64,000 nt of DNA from Dickeya fangzhongdai (GTDB lineage: Bacteria > Pseudomonadota > Gammaproteobacteria > Enterobacterales > Enterobacteriaceae), in contig NZ_CP025003.1 in NCBI RefSeq assembly GCF_002812485.1, positions 2,542,001-2,606,000 on the forward strand, in the 5' to 3' direction. The notes under the pieces are model-generated. The model was not told the origin of the DNA. It worked only from the letters and a program-made list of their open reading frames with translations, and did no database searches. Made by a program: the position numbers and the translations under genes. This document shows, piece after piece, positions 32,001-39,752 of this stretch; position 1 is the first letter of the stretch, and each line of letters starts with the position of its first letter.

Positions 32001-34939
32001 CCACCAGCGCACGCAAAAAAGTTATCCAGGGTGTAATGCAGCAACATGCGCTCAGTTCAGCACCGGATTTGGCTGCCGATTTACCTGTTATTGATCTACT
32101 GCAGCCGTTGTCACAACGTCTGACGGCAATAAGTAGCGAGACGGCAACGCTACCGGGCTGGAGCAGTCTGGCAACAGATTACACAAAATTAGCAGCGACG
32201 GTGGCACTCGCGGAAGAGATCCGCAACAAACTCGGTACGTTAGCGTCTTCACCACAACAACTTGCAGGGATTCGCACTGCCGTTAAAACCCTAGTCATTG
32301 ATGCCAATGATTTGCTGGGTGCGGCCGGTGTGGTTGCGAATTTATGCCAGAACCTTCGTACTGCACTTACCGGGTTTAGCGAAGCCAAAACAACCTTCTG
32401 TGGCCTGATAAAAACGCAAGAAGAAAATCCGTCTATCCCCACATTGCGGAACTGTGCGTTAAACATAATGCAGAATTCATCAGCACTGAAAGCATGGAGT
32501 GACTGGAGTCGCGTGCGGGAAGAAGCCATTTCTCAGGGGCTGATGCCCATGCTGGATGCGCTGGCTCATCTTGATACCTCAGAAACGAGTGCCTCAGAGA
32601 TTTTCGAAACTGCCTATTGTCGCTGGTTCGCCTCATGGGTCATTGATTCGGAACCGCTACTGCATAATTTTGTTCCGGCCGAACATATGAGTGACATTGA
32701 GGCATATCGCCAGCATACCGATCGCCTAGCAAAGTTAACGGTTCGTTACATTCGTGCCCGCCTGTGTGGCGTGATCCCCGCAAAAAACGAAATAGACAAA
32801 CAGGGTGGCTTTGCCTTACTGAAGCATGAACTACAGAAATCTCGTCGTCATAAGCCTGTTCGGCAAATGGCCGCAGAGATGGGCGATGCAATGTCGAAAC
32901 TTGCACCTTGTATGCTTATGAGCCCTCTTTCAGTAGCGCAATTTTTGCCTTCCAGCCAGGCTTTGTTTGATTTGGTGATCTTTGATGAAGCATCACAGAT
33001 ATCCCCCTGGGACGCCATTGGCGCAATGGCTCGTGGTAAACAAGTTGTCGTGGCTGGCGACCCACGTCAGATGCCGCCAACCAGTTTCTTCAATCGTGGG
33101 GCAAGTGATGTGGACGATGATGTTGAAGAGGATATGGAAAGCATTTTGGATGAATGCCTTGCCGCCGGGTTATACAACTATAGCCTGAGCTGGCACTACC
33201 GTAGTCGCCATGAAAGTTTGATCACCTTCTCTAACCACCGCTATTATGACGGGAACCTGATCACCTTCCCTGCGTCGGAAACGCGACAAAGTGCTGTTCA
33301 GTGGTGCAAAGTTGCTGGCGTTTATTCGAAAGGTAAAGGTCGTCACAATCAGGCCGAAGCCGAAGCCATCGTCGCAGAGACCGTAAAACGTCTGACGGAT
33401 AAAAAATTTGTCGCTTCAGGTAAGTCGATTGGCATTATTACCCTGAATACCGAACAACAAAAACTGATCAATGACTTGTTGGATAGAGCCCGTCAGCAAC
33501 ATCCTGCAATTGAGCCCTTCTTTCAGCAAGAGCTTGAAGAACCCGTGGTGGTTAAAAACCTTGAGACAGTTCAGGGCGATGAGCGCGATCTGATTATGCT
33601 CGGTATTGGGTTCGGCCCTACAGAACCCGGTGCCAATACGATGTCCATGAGCTTTGGCCCACTCAATCGTGAAGGAGGCTGGCGACGCCTGAATGTTGCC
33701 GTCACGCGTGCGCGTCAGGAGATGATGGTATTTACCTCATTCGACTCTTCAATGATCGACCTCAATCGAACCAGCGCACGTGCTGTCGCCGACCTTAAGC
33801 ATTTCATCGAATTTGCTCAACGGGGCCCGGTAGCATTGGCACAGGCTGTTCGTGGTTCGGTTGGCGGCTATGACTCACCTTTTGAAGAAGCGGTTGCTAG
33901 TGGTCTGAGAAGAAAAGGCTGGCATGTTGTTCCGCAAATAGGTGTCTCCCGTTTCCGTATTGATCTGGGGATCGTTCATCCGGATAAACCGGGCGATTAC
34001 CTGGTCGGCATTGAGTGTGATGGCGCCACCTACCATAGCGCAGCCACAGCCCGCGATCGTGATAAAGTTCGCAGCGCTATCCTGCAAGGCCTCGGCTGGA
34101 AATTATTACGCCTCTGGTCAACGGAGTGGTGGATTGATAAAGAAGGTGCGCTTGAGCGACTTGATTCGGCCATTCGAGATCTGCTTGAAGAATCCAGAAC
34201 CACTGATGCAATGCATACGGCGGAGGCAGAGGAACCTGCTGATATTAGCGGTGAAACAACCGCGATTGCAGGGTCGGATGATCTCCTCGTAACTACCGCC
34301 ATTGCGCAGGGAGCCAACGATGAAGAAATCTCAGCACCTGTCGAAGTGATAAAGCAACCCAGTAAAAAGTCTGAAGACGACGATAGCGCAGAGACCGCTG
34401 TGCCAGAGCTAAAATATGCCTCATCACCGACCCCGGAAATTACCTTACCCGCTCAGGGGGCTAAATACATCGTTAATGACCTGCAAGAATGGAATAGCAG
34501 AGTTGATGCCGAACGCTTCTACATTGGTGGGTATGACGAAACGCTGAGAGGGCTCATCGACTCAGTGGTGAAAGCTGAATCTCCACTGCTGGAAACAACG
34601 TTGGTGCAGCGCATTGCACGCGTCCACGGTTTCAATCGTGCTGGCAGGCTAATTCGTGAAAGGGTGATGGAGTTGGTGGATCAGCATTATCATGTTGCGA
34701 CAGATCATTTTGGTGAAAATTTTGTCTGGCAGTCCACAACTCAGCAGGCAGACTGGAATACATTCCGTTTGCCTGCGACAGAAAATGATATTCGCCAGAT
34801 TGATGCTATCCCTGCAGAAGAGTTACGCGCATTGGTGCTGAATACAAAAGGCGAGTACAAAATTGCAGATATCACCCGATCATTGGGCATTAAGCGGCTA
34901 ACAAGCCAAGCAAGACAAAAACTGGAGTCATTACTCTAA
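29045..34939 (+). CDS. Giant SF1 helicase-nuclease (DUF4011/DUF3320-type), candidate defence protein
   Basis: 1964 residues. Visible parts in order: an N-terminal beta-rich region (1-120); a transglutaminase-like fold with Cys216 in RVATCLDTTLLFASTLEQLG and His242 in TEGHAFVGLWL; a DUF4011-type stretch (about 370-650); an SF1 helicase of the UPF1/DNA2 class with Walker A GPPGTGKS (683-690), Walker B IFDEAS (Asp1314), AGDPRQMPP and late motifs VQGDERD and VAVTRARQE; a Vsr/MTES_1575-like nuclease (Glu1614, Asp1640, GIECDGATYH with Glu1657 and Asp1659); and a DUF3320-type winged C-terminus (about 1800-1964). The start MSIKAYVSV is preferred because GGAGACGG lies before it. It is the only intact gene of the island. 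Related helicase-nuclease proteins are often found in defence islands; function here is inference. Confidence 0.88.
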   Translation: MSIKAYVSVAHKLGFTSHQNAVPLLRELVLHNESDQTYQDLTLHLQTTPAVLEAKQWKIDRLLPHSSLDIRDRDVKLDAKWLAELTESVVCEITLCLRQGEDELFTVNYPLEALAKNEWGGDAMVELLPSFITPNDPAIDRLLKATSDVLRSAGKREALDGYESKSRTRVWEIASALWTAICNMNISYALPPASFEHNGQKIRTPGAIVEARVATCLDTTLLFASTLEQLGLNPLVFLTEGHAFVGLWLQPQEFAQLVTEDVSAVRKRIDLKEMVVFETTLATQAYPASFTQASVEALQHLTEKKFYAAIDVRRARMQKIRPLALGALCTTGQTADTEQIISHGFEDAPQLPSFDIEIDITDEKGATSRLVQWQRKLLDLTTRNRLLHLPESAKGIRLVCSNPGMLEDKLAEGKRLRIVSLPNLEMGGRDAELYQQQTHENLRDEYAQNALERGEVVSPLEQERLESSLIDLYRKSKSDLEEGGANTLFLAVGFLKWKKAADDPKSYFAPLILLPIQLDRKSALSGVTMRLLEEEPRFNLTLLELLRNDFALTINGLDGELPTDESGIDVDGIWNVIRRAVRDIPGFEVTRDVVIGTFSFAKYLMWKDLVDRTPQLMESPLVKYLIERGQENATLQKSGEIIDVDKLDDEIGTQELFLPLPADSSQVAAVVASAKGRDFVLDGPPGTGKSQTIANMIAHNLALGRRVLFVAEKKAALDVVYRRLEAQGLGEFCLELHSSKTSKMDFLKQLERAWDVRDVLTTQEWEEEASKLQTLRDKLNEVVRLLHKRWPNGLTLHHAMGRVIKDVSAATPLFTWPADTLHTAEQMEYFRQIARRLELNRAAFQQHGEHFAAIAQTDWTNGWQSSLIVSAKALPGKIENLEQAADALLQASGLELDVKEPAKLAQLLAFCELLTKAGDIDLSFMFTPDATARIQAAHTAIALLQEITTTKERLSVNYPADSWQHVNVPQIQQALTQAGKKFWFFATSARKKVIQGVMQQHALSSAPDLAADLPVIDLLQPLSQRLTAISSETATLPGWSSLATDYTKLAATVALAEEIRNKLGTLASSPQQLAGIRTAVKTLVIDANDLLGAAGVVANLCQNLRTALTGFSEAKTTFCGLIKTQEENPSIPTLRNCALNIMQNSSALKAWSDWSRVREEAISQGLMPMLDALAHLDTSETSASEIFETAYCRWFASWVIDSEPLLHNFVPAEHMSDIEAYRQHTDRLAKLTVRYIRARLCGVIPAKNEIDKQGGFALLKHELQKSRRHKPVRQMAAEMGDAMSKLAPCMLMSPLSVAQFLPSSQALFDLVIFDEASQISPWDAIGAMARGKQVVVAGDPRQMPPTSFFNRGASDVDDDVEEDMESILDECLAAGLYNYSLSWHYRSRHESLITFSNHRYYDGNLITFPASETRQSAVQWCKVAGVYSKGKGRHNQAEAEAIVAETVKRLTDKKFVASGKSIGIITLNTEQQKLINDLLDRARQQHPAIEPFFQQELEEPVVVKNLETVQGDERDLIMLGIGFGPTEPGANTMSMSFGPLNREGGWRRLNVAVTRARQEMMVFTSFDSSMIDLNRTSARAVADLKHFIEFAQRGPVALAQAVRGSVGGYDSPFEEAVASGLRRKGWHVVPQIGVSRFRIDLGIVHPDKPGDYLVGIECDGATYHSAATARDRDKVRSAILQGLGWKLLRLWSTEWWIDKEGALERLDSAIRDLLEESRTTDAMHTAEAEEPADISGETTAIAGSDDLLVTTAIAQGANDEEISAPVEVIKQPSKKSEDDDSAETAVPELKYASSPTPEITLPAQGAKYIVNDLQEWNSRVDAERFYIGGYDETLRGLIDSVVKAESPLLETTLVQRIARVHGFNRAGRLIRERVMELVDQHYHVATDHFGENFVWQSTTQQADWNTFRLPATENDIRQIDAIPAEELRALVLNTKGEYKIADITRSLGIKRLTSQARQKLESLL

Positions 34940-34947
34940 GTCAGACA

Positions 34948-34978
34948 GGCTATTCCTGGGTTATCGACAGGAATAGCC
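34948..34978 (+). terminator. Hairpin after the helicase-nuclease gene
   Basis: GGCTATTCCTG and CAGGAATAGCC form a perfect 11-bp stem 9 nt after the stop codon. A T run appears only ~23 nt later, so it may be a terminator or a 3'-end stabiliser. Confidence 0.6.
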
Positions 34979-35012
34979 ATCATTCAATTCTTCAGTCCCT
35001 TGTTTTTTTTCC

Positions 35013-35144
35013 CACCTGCGCAAATTTGACCGCCTTGGTCGTAATGCGATGGATATTCGAAAAACAGTGGAACAGCTGGCGACTTCCGATATACGTGTTA
35101 ATTGCCTAGCACTCGGAGAAGTGGATTTAACCAGCCCTGCCGGT
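35013..35144 (+). pseudogene. Serine recombinase (resolvase/invertase) fragment
   Basis: The frame reads [20 protein letters not shown] then [21 protein letters not shown], the conserved central part of the catalytic domain of Tn3-type resolvases and DNA invertases (compare [11 protein letters not shown], LALGGVDLTSxAGK). The catalytic-serine N-terminus and the DNA-binding C-terminus are missing; upstream is a T run and downstream it runs into IS3 sequence at about 35140. Probably a relic of the mobility module. Confidence 0.8.
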
Positions 35145-35199
35145 ACTCTTCCGGTGTCAGGTTATTCAGGGATTCGTGAGGCCGTGACCAGCTCCTCAT
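35098..35199 (-). pseudogene. IS3-family transposase (OrfB), C-terminal fragment, minus strand
   Basis: The minus strand reads [19 protein letters not shown], the typical IS3 OrfB tail, from about 35193 down to about 35138; the remaining codons to the stop at 35098 run through the opposite strand of the resolvase fragment, so the true IS3 junction is near 35140. A stop lies directly upstream of the fragment. It points the opposite way to the left-end fragment. Confidence 0.7.
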
Positions 35200-35643
35200 T
35201 GATTAATACTCGGCTACGTTAGTGACGCTTAAAAACTGCTTTTAAAGAATCGCAAACTTCCGCTCATCGCTCATTGCGCCGCTCAGATACTTCGCATTGT
35301 CGACTCTATAAAGGATAGAGTTCAATCACTATTAGCTGTTCTATTTAACTGTAAGACGCAGTAACTCCCCGCTGGGGGTTTGCGCTGACGTACCGTCACA
35401 GTACGTATTGAGTGTCTGTGTTTTCCCTAGGTAACTCTACGGGCTGGTTGCGTTTGAATGTGTAGCGGTACATATTCAGATAAACGGCCCCCGGCGACAC
35501 AGTCATCTCGAAGACATTAGTCCAAAATGGATAAACAGGTGTTGTGGTAGCTAGCCTTAGAGGAAGACACAAATCAAAGTGAGTACATGAATGAGTATAA
35601 AAATAAATAAACTATTTATCAAAATTTTAAACTTAAAATCACA
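35200..35643. other. Right part of the island without recognisable genes
   Basis: About 440 bases. It includes a GC-rich hairpin (CCCCGCTGGGGG, around 35367-35378) and a 36-codon minus-strand frame (35396-35506) that I cannot assign. The last ~60 bases before the right direct repeat are strongly AT-rich. No intact mobility gene. Confidence 0.5.
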
Positions 35644-35747
35644 GTTCAACGTCTAAATTTTCTTCTGTTGTCTTCATGAGGATTCACTGAATCTCATGAA
35701 GGCCGACAAACCCATAAAATCCACGCAGTTGCGTGGATTTTTCTTTT
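35644..35747 (+). repeat. Right copy of 104-bp direct repeat (ychF tail plus terminator)
   Basis: Base-for-base the same as 28363-28466 but without a coding region upstream: the sequence before it is AT-rich and unrelated to ychF. It includes the ychF stop codon and terminator hairpin (35716-35747). Confidence 0.95.
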
Positions 35748-35900
35748 TATGCTGTCTTACCAGGTCTTGTGGAGGCACGTTGAAAAACGCGTATAAACAG
35801 TTTCCATCTTTATGGTAGTCGGGTACAACAGCATTATAAGAAATGTATAAGAAACCATGATGCTCGCAGATATTCAGTTATGAGCATAATTTGTTTTTCA

Positions 35901-35969
35901 TAAAAAATGAGAGTTACCTTTGTTTGCATCAGGTGTTTGCATCAGGGCGCCACCATCGGTAACTCTCAT
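35901..35969 (-). terminator. Terminator of xynA with long loop
   Basis: ATGAGAGTTACC (35907-35918) and GGTAACTCTCAT (35958-35969) form a perfect 12-bp stem; on the minus strand it is followed by a run of T. The 39-nt loop contains a perfect tandem copy of TGTTTGCATCAGG (35921-35933 and 35934-35946). Confidence 0.8.
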
Positions 35970-36014
35970 GCTTTCAGTCTGATTTATCAGAACCAATCGG
36001 GCTAACAGGGCTGG

Positions 36015-37256
36015 TTACTTACTGACAAAGGTCGTCACACTTAACGGATTTAGCCATACCGTCGCTTTGCCGCTATTATCGACCTGATATGTTCCGCCAT
36101 ATTCAACATTCATCACCGCGGATGTGCTGTATTTTTCAAATTTACCGACGTTGGCATTACTGATATTCAACGACAGCATTTGATCTGAATCATTCGTGTT
36201 TACCGCAACAATGACCATTTTTCCATCTGCGTTCTTGTAGGCTGTCAGATGAACATTTGACTGGGGGTTTTCCGTAGCCTGAATACGCTGGAACCCTGGG
36301 CGAACGAACCGGGCATATTGAGACATCACATAACCACGCTTACTGACTTTGCCGTCCTCAGTAAGCAATCCATAGGAGCGGCGGATATACCACCATACAT
36401 AAGCATTATAGTTTGCCACCATGCTGGCATTCAGCTCAGTTCCCACTTCAAGGGCTGACGTCCAGTTATTAGCCGATTGCTTTGAGTCAACATAGTGCTC
36501 GGTCATCCAAATCTGTTTACCCGCGTTTTGAGCTAAGGGATACGCTTTAGGCGTTGTGCCATATAAGTGTCCCCCTACGATTGCAACGTATTTTGATGCA
36601 TCACTATCATTCAATACCGGGTCAGTTAATTTAGGATTAAATCCTAATGACTCTCCGACAATTACTTTAAGAGAACCAAATTTAGAGCCTTGCGATTTAA
36701 GATAGTTTTTAAATTCATCACCACTCCACTCACAAGATTCATAGTCGGGTTTCCAGTCAGGTTCATTTTGTATAGAAATGGCATAAAGAGAAGCACCATT
36801 AGTCTGCATGTATTTGGAAAAATCCAGCAGGTGCGAGGTATAGGCGGAATAATATGCCGGCAGCAAACGCCCGCCGTTTATCAGGCTGTTGTTGCTTTTC
36901 ATATACGCGGGAGGTGTCCAGGGGGTTGCCATTAATTTAGCCCCTAGCGAGACGGCCTGACGTGCACTCGGAAGCTGTATATTCCATTTACTGGAGTCTG
37001 GGTCAATTCTGATTCGCATAATTGATAGCCCTATCTGGTCGACATCACTACCGAATGCAGTATTAATTTGCTCTGTTGTCAGATCATTGATCCACCCAAC
37101 CCCACTCATTCCACCAAAGCCTTGAATTGTCTGGTAATTGATTTTTGCGTCAATTTTTACTGTATCAGCAGCGGCAGAGAACGAACCTGCCGTGGCTGAT
37201 ACAAAAACAGCCGCACTGAAACAATGACGAACCCAGCAAACTATATTTCCATTCAT
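36015..37256 (-). CDS. xynA: Glucuronoxylanase, GH30 family (XynA)
   Basis: 413 residues, the length of the E. chrysanthemi XynA precursor, and very similar to it. A signal peptide (about 1-30, ending FSAAA) sends it out; the (beta/alpha)8 catalytic domain holds the acid/base in SIQNEPDWKPDYE and the nucleophile in WMTEHYVDS, and the side beta domain ends NPLSVTTFVSK. The enzyme cuts glucuronoxylan next to methylglucuronosyl branches and helps plant cell-wall breakdown. The start MNGN is chosen over the ATG 9 nt upstream because AAGGA has proper spacing only to it. It is monocistronic and has its own terminator. It adjoins the right end of the island and is AT-richer than the core. Confidence 0.93.
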   Translation of the reverse strand: MNGNIVCWVRHCFSAAVFVSATAGSFSAAADTVKIDAKINYQTIQGFGGMSGVGWINDLTTEQINTAFGSDVDQIGLSIMRIRIDPDSSKWNIQLPSARQAVSLGAKLMATPWTPPAYMKSNNSLINGGRLLPAYYSAYTSHLLDFSKYMQTNGASLYAISIQNEPDWKPDYESCEWSGDEFKNYLKSQGSKFGSLKVIVGESLGFNPKLTDPVLNDSDASKYVAIVGGHLYGTTPKAYPLAQNAGKQIWMTEHYVDSKQSANNWTSALEVGTELNASMVANYNAYVWWYIRRSYGLLTEDGKVSKRGYVMSQYARFVRPGFQRIQATENPQSNVHLTAYKNADGKMVIVAVNTNDSDQMLSLNISNANVGKFEKYSTSAVMNVEYGGTYQVDNSGKATVWLNPLSVTTFVSK

Positions 37257-37607
37257 AGCATTCATCCTTAATAATATGAATATTGGGAAACAATTAGAAA
37301 AAGCGAACTATTTATTCCCAAAAAGCATAGAGATAACGTATAAACCGTCTGAATTAACGTGGTGACGGTGACTTATTTATAGGTCATTCTTATACGAAGC
37401 GCTAGTGTAAAGTGCGTGGCTCCTGTTTTTCATCTTGAGTGGATAGTTTACTCTGATCTAATAATTAGCTTACCGTCTATTTCCCCTCTTTTCTCTGAAA
37501 TCTAAAATAGGAAAGACGAAGCAGGTTCTGACCGCCGAGCGGCCAGAAAACCTTATGCGTTATCAGTTAATCGAGGACCACAGCGCATACGTGATTTTTT
37601 TCTCACA
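37257..37607. other. Promoter region of xynA and 3' flank of dbpA
   Basis: About 350 AT-rich bases. The xynA promoter must lie here, but I find no convincing KdgR or CRP palindrome. No gene, repeat or RNA recognised. Confidence 0.4.
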
Positions 37608-38990
37608 TCACTTCAGCAACCGGACTTTCACCGCCTTGCCTTTAATTTTCCCCTGCTGCAACTGCTTCCACGCATGGCGGGCTACCGACTGCTTCACCGC
37701 CACGTAGGCATGCGTCGGGTGAATCATAATCTTACCGATATCGGCACCATCCAACCCCATGTCACCGGTTAACGCTCCCAGAATATCGCCGGGACGCATT
37801 TTGGCTTTCTTGCCGCCGTCAATGCACAGCGTCGCCATAGTGGCTTCCAGCGGGGTGATGCGCAGCCCGGTCGGCAGCGGGTGCCAGTTGAGTTTCATAT
37901 TCAGCATTTCTTCGAGCGCATTCGCACGCTGGGCCTCTTCCGGCGCGCAGAGGCTGATGGCCAGCCCGCTTTCACCGGCGCGGGCGGTACGGCCGATGCG
38001 GTGGATATGCACTTCGGGATCCCACGACAGCTCGTAGTTAACCACCATCTCCAGCGCTTTGATATCCAGCCCACGCGCGGCAACGTCGGTTGCCACCAGC
38101 ACACGGCTGCTACCGTTAGCGAAGCGCACCAGCGTCTGATCGCGGTCACGCTGTTCCATATCTCCATGCAGCGCCAGTACGCTCTGGTTACTGGCGGTCA
38201 GGGCGTCGTATACCGCCTGACAGTCTTTTTTGGTGTTACAGAATACCACGCAGGAAGCAGGTTGTTCGCGGCTCAGCAGTTTCTGCAGCAGATCGAGTTT
38301 GCCGTTGCGGGAGACTTCATAGAACTGCTGCTCAACCGCCGGGAGTTCATCCACCGTACCGATTTCAATGATCAGCGGATCGCGCTGAATACGATGACTG
38401 ATGGCGGCAATGGCATCCGGCCAGGTGGCGGAAAACAGCAGCGTCTGACGCTGGACGGGTACGTGGGCGATAACCTCGTTGATGGCGTCGGCAAAGCCCA
38501 TATCGAGCATCCGGTCAGCTTCATCCAGCACCAGCGTCTGCAGGGCATCAAGGCTTACCGTCTCCTTTTTCAGGTGATCCAGCAGTCGGCCCGGCGTGGC
38601 GACAATGATGTGGGGGGCATGGGTCAGCGAGTCGCGCTGGATGCTGAACGGTACGCCGCCGCAGAGGGTCAGCACCTTGATGTTCGGCATGTAGCGAGCC
38701 AGACGACGCAGCTCGTTTGCTACCTGATCGGCGAGTTCACGGGTCGGGCACAGCACCAGCGACTGGGTATTGAACTGCCCGGCATCAAGATGCTGTAACA
38801 GGCCCAGGCCGAAAGCAGCGGTTTTGCCGCTGCCGGTTTTTGCCTGCGCGCGGACGTCTTTTCCTGCCAGAATCGCCGGTAACGCCGCCGCCTGAATCGG
38901 CGTCATGGTCTGGTAGCCCAGCTCGTTAAGGGTGGTGAGTTGCTCCGCAGGAAGCGCGTTCAGTTCAGCAAATGAGGTCAATAAGGTCAC
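37608..38990 (-). CDS. dbpA: DEAD-box RNA helicase DbpA
   Basis: 460 residues from a GTG start (VTLLTSFAELNALPAEQ), which aligns with the E. coli start; the longer open frame upstream (to 39029) is unlike the family, and GGAA stands 8 nt before the GTG. Helicase motifs: AQAKTGSGKT, PTRELADQ, LDEADRMLDMG, SATWPDA, and HRIGRTARAG. The C-terminal RNA-binding domain (KAKMRPGDILGALTGD to VKVRLLK) recognises hairpin 92 of 23S rRNA, giving its role in 50S subunit assembly. Neighbours differ from E. coli. Confidence 0.97.
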   Translation of the reverse strand: MTLLTSFAELNALPAEQLTTLNELGYQTMTPIQAAALPAILAGKDVRAQAKTGSGKTAAFGLGLLQHLDAGQFNTQSLVLCPTRELADQVANELRRLARYMPNIKVLTLCGGVPFSIQRDSLTHAPHIIVATPGRLLDHLKKETVSLDALQTLVLDEADRMLDMGFADAINEVIAHVPVQRQTLLFSATWPDAIAAISHRIQRDPLIIEIGTVDELPAVEQQFYEVSRNGKLDLLQKLLSREQPASCVVFCNTKKDCQAVYDALTASNQSVLALHGDMEQRDRDQTLVRFANGSSRVLVATDVAARGLDIKALEMVVNYELSWDPEVHIHRIGRTARAGESGLAISLCAPEEAQRANALEEMLNMKLNWHPLPTGLRITPLEATMATLCIDGGKKAKMRPGDILGALTGDMGLDGADIGKIMIHPTHAYVAVKQSVARHAWKQLQQGKIKGKAVKVRLLK

Positions 38991-39045
38991 AGTGAAAATT
39001 CCAGATGAAAGAGGCCGATATGATACCACCCCTTTCCTGCCGCGC

Positions 39046-39067
39046 CGTGAGGAGTTTTCACCTCACG
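39046..39067. promoter_or_regulatory. Inverted repeat in the divergent dbpA/TPR-operon region
   Basis: CGTGAGG and CCTCACG, a perfect 7-bp inverted repeat with an 8-nt spacer. Could be an operator or a leader hairpin; no known regulator consensus fits. Confidence 0.35.
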
Positions 39068-39099
39068 TCATCGGGTTGAGTCCGGTTCGATTTTTTCCG

Positions 39100-39135
39100 A
39101 ATAAAAATAATCGGTGAAATAAAAATAATCGGTGA
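39100..39135 (+). repeat. 18-bp tandem duplication upstream of the TPR/sigma operon
   Basis: AATAAAAATAATCGGTGA occurs twice head to tail, perfectly, 66 nt before the ATG of the TPR gene. It probably overlaps the promoter. Seen directly; effect unknown. Confidence 0.8.
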
Positions 39136-39200
39136 ATAGAAATGACCGCTGATGCGTTTACCCATCACTTACACCACGCATTCACCCAGGAGTAAATAAA

Positions 39201-39752
39201 ATGAACCCTGTTTCTTCTTTCCAACTTTCTATCGCTCGCCGTCTAACCATCCCGGTACTGCTATTTTCTTTGCATATCCCGCAGGTCTTGGCTGCGGGCG
39301 ACGACGATACCAACAGTAAAACGCCGGATTGCCCGGCCGGACAGGTTTATAACAGCGCGACGAAACAGTGTGTCCCTGAAAAAACCAGCCGTCTGAGCGA
39401 CCAGGATAAGACCAACTACGCTTATCACCTGGCTAAAAAAGGCGAGTATCAGGCGGCGCTGAACCTGCTCGATACCCTGAAAAATGGCAATACCGCCGAA
39501 GCCTGGAACTACCGGGGTTACGCCACGCGAAAACTCGGGCGTACCGACGAAGGCATCGGCTATTATCAACGCTCGCTGGCGCTCAACCCGAATTATGCCA
39601 AAGTACGCGAATATCTTGGTGAAGCGTGGCTGGTGAAAGGCCGCCCCGATCTGGCGCGGGAGCAACTGAAAACGATCGCCAGCCTGTGCGGCCAAAGCTG
39701 CGAAGAGTATCGTGACTTACAGGCTGCTATTAACGGGCATCCTGAATCCTGA
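39201..39752 (+). CDS. Exported tetratricopeptide-repeat protein
   Basis: 183 residues. A signal peptide (about 1-31, ending VLAAG) leads to a short segment with a pair of cysteines (TPDCPAG and KQCVPE), then two or three TPR units (YAYHLAKKGEYQAALNLLDT, AWNYRGYATRKLGRTDEGIG, and a third from residue ~130). A second cysteine pair closes the protein (LCGQSCEE). TPRs mediate protein contacts. It leads an operon with an ECF sigma factor and an anti-sigma factor, so it may act in the periplasmic branch of that signalling path. AGGAG ribosome site before the ATG. Confidence 0.82.
   Translation: MNPVSSFQLSIARRLTIPVLLFSLHIPQVLAAGDDDTNSKTPDCPAGQVYNSATKQCVPEKTSRLSDQDKTNYAYHLAKKGEYQAALNLLDTLKNGNTAEAWNYRGYATRKLGRTDEGIGYYQRSLALNPNYAKVREYLGEAWLVKGRPDLAREQLKTIASLCGQSCEEYRDLQAAINGHPES

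Larger units (their letters stand above)
28467..35747. mobile_element. 7.28-kb genomic island inserted at the 3' end of ychF
   Basis: The block lies between two perfect 104-bp direct repeats and breaks the pattern of its neighbours: more AT-rich, one large accessory gene, and fragments of IS3-family transposases at both ends and of a serine recombinase at the right. No intact integrase is present, so the element is either a satellite mobilised in trans or a decayed remnant. The limits given count the unique part plus one repeat copy. Left contents between 28605 and 29044 show no supported gene: an 80-codon minus-strand frame at 28618-28860 has no ribosome site or family likeness. Confidence 0.75.

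Noticed and set aside
35396..35506. 36-codon minus-strand frame (MTVSPGAVYLNMYRYTFK...)
   Set aside because: Could be a gene fragment but too short to assign; no upstream continuation.
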